Assembly (NCBI GenBank): GCA_903916165.1
Contig: CAIWVR010000109.1
Span: 1 to 20,652, forward strand
DNA: 20,652 nucleotides
Origin: an uncultured Hyphomicrobiales bacterium
GTDB lineage: Bacteria > Pseudomonadota > Alphaproteobacteria > Rhizobiales > Beijerinckiaceae
Reading direction: 5' to 3'
Shown here: positions 15,125-20,652 of the stretch, one piece after another
Layout of the letters: each line of letters opens with the position of its first letter
Position numbering within the stretch: the stretch's first letter is position 1
Program-made: the position numbers and the translations under genes
Notes under the pieces: model-generated
Databases searched by the model: none
Told to the model about the DNA's origin: nothing
The model's input: only the letters and a program-made list of their open reading frames with translations

Positions 15125-16216
15125 TCAGGGCTGCATGGTCTCGTTGAAGAGCGCCGTCGGAATCTCCGTCCCCAGTCCTGCGGCCAGGGCACCTTCGTAG
15201 ATCAGGTTGGCGACGGCGGTAAATTGCGCCCCGACGCCGGTGCTGTTCAGGAAAAGTGTGATCTGGTCGTCGCGCGTCCGTCCTGCAATCTGGCCCGCGA
15301 CGAGTTCGCCAAGGTCTGGAAAGGACGCCCAGTCGAGGGCCCCGGGTGGATGGTCGCGCATGGTGAAATCATGCCTGCGTTCCATGGCTGCAAAATCGGT
15401 CGAAACATATTCCAGCTCTTTCATGCGCGTGTGCAACACGCTGATGTCAGCTTTGGCGAAACATGAGTCCATCGGCTCGTCGCGCTGCATCGCGCTCAGA
15501 TGCATGCCGGGTTCGAGCCAGTCGGCGGGAAAGAAGGGCGCGCGGCTGTTGGTTGCCGTCACCGCAATGTCGACACCGGCAACGGCATGTTCGGGTGTGT
15601 CGACCGCGGTGAATGCGATCCCGAGTTCGTCCTGCATGCGGGCGCAGAAGGCCTCCGTCTCCTCCCGTTTCGGGCTGAAGACGCGGACCTCATCAATGTC
15701 GCGCACCTCACACAGGGCGGCGATCTGCGGGCCGGCCTGATTTCCGGCGCCGATCAGGCCGACGATTCGCGCATCGGCGCGCGCGAGATATTTGGCACCG
15801 ATGGCATTGATCGCGCCCACCGCGAATGTCTGCAGCATGCCGTCCTGCAGGATCGCGATCAGCTCGCCCGTGGCCGACGAGAACAGGAAGACGAGACCGA
15901 CATAGGTCTGGTCGGCAGCGGCGGGGATCTTGATCCGCCGCCGCGCACCATTGACCAGCGGAAAGGCGACAATGTCCGACGTCACACGGATCGAGGCGAT
16001 CTGCTTGCGCGGGATCGCTCCGTCGAGCGTCTTGAACTGATGCGCCGCCGGGACATCCTCGCCGATCCGCGCACTTGTCGGATGAAACAGGTCCGTCCGC
16101 CCGCGATAGATGGCGCTGCCCTGCCCGAGGTCGCGATAGGTCTCCTCAAGGCAGGCGATCACGGCACTGATCGTGAGAACGCGCGCAGCATCCTGCGTGG
16201 ACAGGATGAGCGTCAC
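15125..16216 (-). CDS. Ornithine cyclodeaminase/mu-crystallin family protein
   Basis: A cytoplasmic NAD(P)-dependent enzyme of 363 residues. Members include ornithine cyclodeaminase, alanine dehydrogenase and cyclic-imine (ketimine) reductases. The Rossmann motif is GLIGAGNQAGPQIAAL (153-168), followed by VRVFSPKREETEAF. The N-terminal substrate half includes FKTLDGAIPRKQIASIRV (61-78). The family-usual Arg in the RTGAxSAL-type helix is not seen: the segment reads TFAVGAINAIGAKYLAR, so substrate binding may differ from ornithine cyclodeaminase. GTG 16216 is chosen because GAGGGG lies six bases upstream and it starts ten bases after the receptor stop. The frame is open to 16282 but would overlap that gene. 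Last gene of the run. Substrate unknown. Confidence 0.82.
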   Translation of the reverse strand: MTLILSTQDAARVLTISAVIACLEETYRDLGQGSAIYRGRTDLFHPTSARIGEDVPAAHQFKTLDGAIPRKQIASIRVTSDIVAFPLVNGARRRIKIPAAADQTYVGLVFLFSSATGELIAILQDGMLQTFAVGAINAIGAKYLARADARIVGLIGAGNQAGPQIAALCEVRDIDEVRVFSPKREETEAFCARMQDELGIAFTAVDTPEHAVAGVDIAVTATNSRAPFFPADWLEPGMHLSAMQRDEPMDSCFAKADISVLHTRMKELEYVSTDFAAMERRHDFTMRDHPPGALDWASFPDLGELVAGQIAGRTRDDQITLFLNSTGVGAQFTAVANLIYEGALAAGLGTEIPTALFNETMQP

Positions 16217-16226
16217 ACGCGGCCCC

Positions 16227-17228
16227 TCATTCGGTGATCTCGCGCACTTTCGCGATGTTTTCGGGACTCGCCTGATAGACATGGGCGATGATCTTTGCTG
16301 CGTCCACGCCGGTCATTGCCTGCACCGGAAGGTTCAGTTTCTTGGCATCAGCCAGCAGCTGCGGGTCCTTCAGGCTGGCGTCGAACGCCTTGCGGATCAT
16401 GTCGATACGGTCCTGAGGCACGGCTTTCGACATGATGAAGGGACGACCGACCTCGCTCGAGGCCGCGAAGATTTCGAGCACTTCATTTTGCTCCGGTGTC
16501 TTCACGAACTTCCCCGCATAGGGGATCTCGGCAGGCATGCTGCTTTCGCGTGACGGGGAGAAGGACACGAGCGGATAGATCTTCTTTTCTGCGATCCATT
16601 CGACCGGCAGGCTGCTCCACGAGCCGCAATCGGCATCGAGCTCGCCGCGCTCCAGCGCGAGCTTCTGTTCTGCGCTGCCGGGAAAACCCAGCACATGGCG
16701 GACCTTGATGTCGAACACACGCCGCAACATTGCGGCATTCATGTAATTGGCGGTGCCCTTGGCCGTGCTGCCAAACACCGTTTCCTTGCGGGCGACCAGA
16801 TCGTCCCAGGTCTTGATACCGGTCGCGTGCCATGCGTAGCAGACGCGCACTTCCGGAGCGATGCTGCCGATCCATGCGACGTCCGAGAATTTCACCTTGA
16901 TCCGGTTGGGGTCGACCAGGGATTCGAGGATCAGCGCCGGATTGAAGGCTGTCAGATAGGTGCCATCCTTGGGCTGCGTCGCGTCGAGCTGGCGCACGGC
17001 GTTGAGGCTTCCGGCGCCGGGAAGATTTTGCACAATGACTTCGGGGCGGCCGTCGATGTGGCGGTTGATGTGCCGGGCCAGCATGCGCCCGTAGCTGTCA
17101 TAGCCGCCGCCGGGTGAATAGCCGATGACGACGGTGAAGGTCTTGCCCTTGTAAAAGGAGTCCTGCGCCAGCGCTGGTGCCGCCGCGAGCGCTGCTGTCG
17201 CGCAAAGAAGATGAAGCAATTTGCTCAA
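16227..17228 (-). CDS. Bug/TctC-type periplasmic solute receptor
   Basis: Substrate-binding protein of the tripartite tricarboxylate transporter family, exported to the periplasm. The 333-residue product has a signal peptide (LLHLLCATAALAAAPALAQ, residues 4-22). The ligand-loop motifs are VVIGYSPGGGYDSYGRMLAR (33-52) and VIVQNLPGAGSLNAV (64-78). TTG at 17228 is the start, with GGGGAGG five bases upstream. The two membrane subunits TctA/TctB are not in view, which is common: Bug receptors are often orphans placed in catabolic operons. Its place between the SDR and cyclodeaminase-like genes implies that the ligand is the substrate or product of the cluster (inference). Some family members may act as sensors. 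Confidence 0.88.
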   Translation of the reverse strand: MSKLLHLLCATAALAAAPALAQDSFYKGKTFTVVIGYSPGGGYDSYGRMLARHINRHIDGRPEVIVQNLPGAGSLNAVRQLDATQPKDGTYLTAFNPALILESLVDPNRIKVKFSDVAWIGSIAPEVRVCYAWHATGIKTWDDLVARKETVFGSTAKGTANYMNAAMLRRVFDIKVRHVLGFPGSAEQKLALERGELDADCGSWSSLPVEWIAEKKIYPLVSFSPSRESSMPAEIPYAGKFVKTPEQNEVLEIFAASSEVGRPFIMSKAVPQDRIDMIRKAFDASLKDPQLLADAKKLNLPVQAMTGVDAAKIIAHVYQASPENIAKVREITE

Positions 17229-17328
17229 GGGAGCCTCCCCGTTTGTGCCGGTCTTGAAAGCCGACGCTTGGCGGAGATGTTAGCCGACCGGCAGTGTGAC
17301 TGTCCAATCGCGCGTGTCTGGAAAATCG

Positions 17329-18144
17329 TCAGCCACGCGGCTCTGGCTTGCGCAGGACCGGAGGCTCAAGTGCGCCAAGCGCCGCGTCGCCGGGTGCCAG
17401 ATCCGCACGCCAGCGGCTGGCATTGTAGCGTTCCCCGCTGTGGCCGTCAGACTGCGGCGAGGCGAGCCAGAGCAAGGCGGCGTTCATGACATCGACATGC
17501 AGGGTCTTGCGCTGTGCGGTCGAGGGCCGGGTGCCGTCGGTGTCGACCATGCCGCCGGGCAACAGGATGTTGACGGTGACGCCGGAGCCTTCGAGATCGG
17601 CGGCCCAGATCAGGGAGGCTGCGTCGAGCGCCGCCTTCGTCACGCCATAGGGCGAATTGTGCCGGCGCTGCATCGTGTCGAGCGAGGTCGAGATGTTGAC
17701 GATGCGGCCCCAGCCGCGCGCGATGAGATGGGGCGCAATCGTGCGCGTCATCAGGAATGTGCCGGAGACGTTGACGTTCACCGCCTGCATCCAGATGTCG
17801 GGATCGGAGTTCCAGAAAGCGAAATTATTGCCGTCCACCGGCAGGCCCGGCCCGCGCTGTTCGCGCCGCGCATTGTTGACGAGGATCGAAATGTCTCCGA
17901 AGGCCTGCAGCGTCGCATCGCGCGCGCGTTCGCAATCGCCGCGTTGCGTGATGTCCGTCGTGACCGCAATGGCGCGTCGTTCGCCGCAACGCGCGTTGAT
18001 CTGCGCCGCGGCGTCTTCCAGCAGCGAGGTCTGCGGCGAGGCGAGGGCGACGCAGGCACCGGCATCTGCCAGAGCGAAGGCCATGGCGCGGCCAAGGCCG
18101 ACACTGGCGCCGGTGACGAGGGCGACGTGGTTTTTCAGCATCAT
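17329..18144 (-). CDS. Short-chain dehydrogenase/reductase (SDR)
   Basis: A classical SDR of 271 residues, an NAD(P)-dependent oxidoreductase acting on an alcohol or ketone. The cofactor motif is TGASVGLGRA (11-20), the structural NNA is at 90-92, and the catalytic Tyr166 and Lys170 lie in SPYGVTKAA. Ser152 or Ser154 (NISTSL) supplies the third residue, with Asn122 or 124 in the usual Asn region. The start ATG 18144 overlaps the hyuB stop by 4 bases (ATGA), indicating co-translation with the hydantoinase-type enzyme. The 100-base gap to the next gene holds nothing clear. Substrate not inferable. Confidence 0.9.
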   Translation of the reverse strand: MMLKNHVALVTGASVGLGRAMAFALADAGACVALASPQTSLLEDAAAQINARCGERRAIAVTTDITQRGDCERARDATLQAFGDISILVNNARREQRGPGLPVDGNNFAFWNSDPDIWMQAVNVNVSGTFLMTRTIAPHLIARGWGRIVNISTSLDTMQRRHNSPYGVTKAALDAASLIWAADLEGSGVTVNILLPGGMVDTDGTRPSTAQRKTLHVDVMNAALLWLASPQSDGHSGERYNASRWRADLAPGDAALGALEPPVLRKPEPRG

Positions 18145-19847
18145 GCACGCTCCGCATTCGTTGCCGCGTGATCCACGCCGCCTTGCGCGTCGACCACCAC
18201 CTTGTAGAGATCGTGGGCAGCCTCGCGCGAGACATAGCCCATGGCGACATCGCGCTGCACGGCAGCGGGATCGCGCGCAAGCGGATCGCCCAGCCCGCCG
18301 CCGCCCGGCATTTCGACGATCAGACGCTCCCCAGCAGGGATCACCTGCGTGCCGCGCGTGGGAACCGGTGCGCCGGACGCCAGATGCAGCGTGCCGGCTG
18401 CGCCCGAGGCGCCGCCGCCGCGCCCTTCGGCTGCATATTTCACGCGCTGGAACCGTGCGAAAATCGCAAATGGCGCATCCTCGCGGCTGCCCACTTCGAT
18501 CGTCTGGCCGAGGCCGCCGCGGAACAAGCCGGCACCGCCCGAATCGCGGCGCAATTCCTTGCGCCAGAAGACGAGCGGGGTCATGGCTTCGGTGATTTCG
18601 ATGGCAATGGCCTTCACGCCCGACGGATAGGGCGTCGCCGCAATGCCATCATGGCGCCAATGCGCGCCCATGCCGCCGCTCTGGAAATTTTGCGACAGGA
18701 AGCGCGAGCCCTTGGTGTCCGGGCCGGTGACGCCCGGCCCTGCGCCAAACCGCAGGCTCCAGCTCGCGCCGGTGCCCTCTGCCGGGGCGCGGCCCGGCAT
18801 GGCTTTTTCAAAACAGCCGAAAGCGACATCGGGCAGCATCTGGCCGATCAGCGCGCGCGCGGTCACGGGTGACGGGAAGGGCGCATTGACGATGGTGCCT
18901 TCGGGTGCCGTCACGACGATGCGCGCCAGAACGGCGGCATTATTGGCCAGACGTGGGGCGACGAGGCATTTCACGCCAAAACTCGTATAGGCGTCAGTGT
19001 AGCAGATCGGGCAGTTGATGCCGTATTTCGACACCGGCGACGTGCCGGTGAAATCGATGCGGATCGTGTCCGCGTCAATGGTCAAAGTGGCGCAGAGATC
19101 GACCGGATCGGCAAAACCGTCGATGCGCGCCTGATGCGACCACGTGCCTTTCGGCAGTTGCGCAATGGCCTCGCGCATCGAGCGGTCGCTCGACGAGAGA
19201 ATGTGATGGCTGAGATCGTCCAGCGTCGAAAGCTTGTATTCGTCCATCATGCTGGTGAGCTGTTTGCCGCCCGCCTCGTTGGAGGCAATCAGCGCATAGA
19301 CGTCGCCCTCGAGCTTTTCCGGCTCGCGGCTGTTGGCGCAGAGCAGTTTCATAAGCCATTGGCTGATCTCGCCCTTGCTGACGAGCGGCATGATCGGCAG
19401 GAACAGGCCTTCCGCAAACACATCGCGCGAATGGGGATCGGGACCATTGCCGCCAATGTCGGCGACATGCGCCGTGCAGGCGAAGATCGCCACCAGCTGG
19501 CCCTTGTGGAAGGTCGGCGTGACGACCGTGAAATCGAACAGATGCCCTGTGCCGCGCCACGGATCGTTCGTCATGTAGACGTCGCCCGGCGCCATCGTCT
19601 CGGCCGGGAAGACCTTCAGGAATTCGCGGATCGAGCGGGCCATCGAATTGATGTGGCCGGGCGTGCCGGTGACGGCTTGTGCAAGCAATTCACCCTTGAT
19701 GTTGAACACGCCCGCCGACAGGTCGCCCGCCTCGCGCACCACGGTCGAGAAGGCGACGCGCATCAGCGTGCGGGCCTGTTCCTCGACGACGGAGATCAGG
19801 CGGTCCCACATCACCTGATAGCGGATCTTCTGGAATTGCGAGCTCAT
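18141..19847 (-). CDS. hyuB: Hydantoinase B/oxoprolinase family protein (HyuB)
   Basis: The B subunit of an ATP-dependent hydantoinase/oxoprolinase/acetone-carboxylase-type enzyme, which opens cyclic amides or carboxylates ketones together with HyuA. In 568 residues the conserved features are NDPWRGTGHLFDF (94-106), TAHVADIGG (125-133) and the Gly-rich C-terminal GGGGLGDPLARDP (from about 515). The last is followed by the usual DVAMGYVSREAA. ATG 19847 starts one base after the hyuA stop; an in-frame ATG at 19874 would overlap it and lacks a good ribosome site. Its end overlaps the SDR start by 4 bases. Family membership is clear, but hydantoin, oxoproline and ketone substrates cannot be told apart here. 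Confidence 0.91.
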   Translation of the reverse strand: MSSQFQKIRYQVMWDRLISVVEEQARTLMRVAFSTVVREAGDLSAGVFNIKGELLAQAVTGTPGHINSMARSIREFLKVFPAETMAPGDVYMTNDPWRGTGHLFDFTVVTPTFHKGQLVAIFACTAHVADIGGNGPDPHSRDVFAEGLFLPIMPLVSKGEISQWLMKLLCANSREPEKLEGDVYALIASNEAGGKQLTSMMDEYKLSTLDDLSHHILSSSDRSMREAIAQLPKGTWSHQARIDGFADPVDLCATLTIDADTIRIDFTGTSPVSKYGINCPICYTDAYTSFGVKCLVAPRLANNAAVLARIVVTAPEGTIVNAPFPSPVTARALIGQMLPDVAFGCFEKAMPGRAPAEGTGASWSLRFGAGPGVTGPDTKGSRFLSQNFQSGGMGAHWRHDGIAATPYPSGVKAIAIEITEAMTPLVFWRKELRRDSGGAGLFRGGLGQTIEVGSREDAPFAIFARFQRVKYAAEGRGGGASGAAGTLHLASGAPVPTRGTQVIPAGERLIVEMPGGGGLGDPLARDPAAVQRDVAMGYVSREAAHDLYKVVVDAQGGVDHAATNAERA

Positions 19848-19848
19848 T

Positions 19849-20652
19849 TCAGCTTTTCCTGCGCAGGATGACATGGCCGCCGGGCGAAATGTGACCGTTG
19901 AAACTCGACGGAGCCCAGACGGTCGTCTGGTCCTCGACGATCAGCGCCGGGCCGGAAAAGGCGGAGCCGGGTCGCGTCGATTCGCGGCGGATGACCTGCG
20001 CCTCGACGAAGTCACCGACCTCGGCATCGAAGACGCGCGTGGTGCGCGACGACACGGCTTGCGAGGGAGAGGCTTCCGTCTTGTTGCGCGGCGTGTCGCG
20101 GTCTTCATGGGCGGTGAGGACGAGCGTCCAGGTCAGCGCCTCGACGCTGAGATTGGGAATGCGGCGTCCGTAGTTTTTTTGGTATTGCGCCTCGAACAAT
20201 TCGGCGAGACGCGCGGCATCCGCTGTTTCGTAAAGTGCGGCCGGAATCTCGACCGCGAGTTCGTGGCCCTGTCCCTTGTAGCGCATGTCGGCGAAGCGGC
20301 GCTCGCCCAAGGCGCGGTCGCCCGACACAATCTGCACGACACTTTCGGCCTCATGGCGCAGCTCTGCGAAAATGGCATTGGCGGCAGCAGCGTCGAAGGC
20401 ACCCAGATGCATGATCTGCGAATGCACGGCCTCATAGGCGATTGGTGCCTTCAGGAACCCATAGGCCGAGCCGACGCCCGCCGCTTTCGGGATCACGACA
20501 GTGGCGATGCCGAGCTTTTCGGCGATGCGCGCGGCATGCAGGGGACCAGCGCCGCCGGTGGCGATCAGCACGCGGCTTTCCAGCTCCTCGCCCGCATCGG
20601 CGGCATGGACGCGGGTGGCATTGGCCATGTTCTCATCGACGATCTCGCAGAC
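19849..20652 (-). CDS. hyuA: Hydantoinase A/oxoprolinase family protein (HyuA), C-terminal part
   Basis: Only the last 267 residues are inside the window; the coding frame is open to the right edge at 20652, so the start lies beyond it. The ATG at 20628 is internal: the codons before it read VCEIVDEN, continuing into MANATRVHAAD, as in the middle of HyuA proteins. Motifs seen are ATGGAGPLHAARIAEKLGI (about residues 30-48 of the visible part) and GVGSAYGFLKAPIAYE. HyuA carries the ATPase fold and works with HyuB as a heteromer; the two genes are one base apart. Lost N-terminus: ATP-binding residues cannot be checked. Confidence 0.9.
   Translation of the reverse strand, partial: VCEIVDENMANATRVHAADAGEELESRVLIATGGAGPLHAARIAEKLGIATVVIPKAAGVGSAYGFLKAPIAYEAVHSQIMHLGAFDAAAANAIFAELRHEAESVVQIVSGDRALGERRFADMRYKGQGHELAVEIPAALYETADAARLAELFEAQYQKNYGRRIPNLSVEALTWTLVLTAHEDRDTPRNKTEASPSQAVSSRTTRVFDAEVGDFVEAQVIRRESTRPGSAFSGPALIVEDQTTVWAPSSFNGHISPGGHVILRRKS

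Noticed and set aside
14992..15192. Minus-strand frame containing a protein-like segment
   Set aside because: Its 5' part overlaps the cyclodeaminase-like gene end, it lacks a ribosome site and matches no family I know.
15500..16237. Plus-strand frame opposite the cyclodeaminase-like gene
   Set aside because: Antisense shadow; the Rossmann motif is on the other strand.
17296..18171. Plus-strand frame opposite the SDR gene
   Set aside because: Asp/Arg/Gly-rich shadow of the SDR; no motif or ribosome site.
1..20652. CRISPR arrays, tRNA or rRNA genes, phage or complete insertion-sequence genes
   Set aside because: No regularly spaced repeats, tRNA-like folds, or transposase or integrase motifs were seen.

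Overview
The window looks like part of the chromosome of a GC-rich alphaproteobacterium, probably Hyphomicrobiales (Bradyrhizobium/Beijerinckiaceae-like). This is inferred from gene content (Liv-type ABC uptake, Bug/TctC receptor, CoxMSL-type molybdenum hydroxylase, HyuAB) and base composition, not from a marker gene. There are no rRNA or tRNA genes, CRISPR arrays or complete insertion sequences. It is an accessory catabolic region: about 15 intact genes, one gene cut by the right edge, and at least one decayed gene.

Layout. (1) 1-384: no convincing gene. (2) 385-2384, plus: a secreted diheme cytochrome c followed by a periplasmic PQQ-type sugar/sorbosone dehydrogenase, closed by a clear terminator. 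They read as an enzyme and its electron acceptor. (3) 2385-2850: mostly non-coding, with a frameshifted remnant of a small gene. (4) 2851-6606, minus: FAD, [2Fe-2S] and molybdopterin subunits (M-S-L order) of a xanthine-dehydrogenase/CO-dehydrogenase-family hydroxylase. Its active-site loop is not that of true CO dehydrogenase. (5) 6934-11472, plus and divergent from (4): a complete branched-chain-amino-acid-type ABC importer in the order livF-livK-livH-livM-livG. The shared control region carries a good inverted repeat. Import of a small organic compound followed by its hydroxylation is the simplest joint role.

(6) 11739-12632: a TauD/TfdA-family Fe(II)/2-oxoglutarate dioxygenase, visibly more AT-rich than its surroundings. 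(7) 12633-13300: a decayed Bug/TctC receptor fragment on the minus strand, readable only by joining three frames. (8) 13301-13723, minus: a YciI-like protein. (9) 13950-14150: a strongly AT-rich stretch upstream of an orphan NarL/LuxR-type regulator whose receiver has Glu where the phosphorylated Asp should be. (10) 15125-20652, minus: a tight run hyuA(partial)-hyuB-SDR-Bug receptor-ornithine cyclodeaminase-like protein, with 4-bp overlaps or short gaps. It suggests ATP-dependent hydrolysis or carboxylation of a cyclic amide or ketone, with an oxidoreductase, an imine/amino-acid reductase and a dedicated solute receptor.

Start codons. Several genes appear to use TTG or GTG with strong Shine-Dalgarno sequences (385, 6606, 6934, 16216, 17228). 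Substrates of all three catabolic blocks cannot be read from sequence alone.
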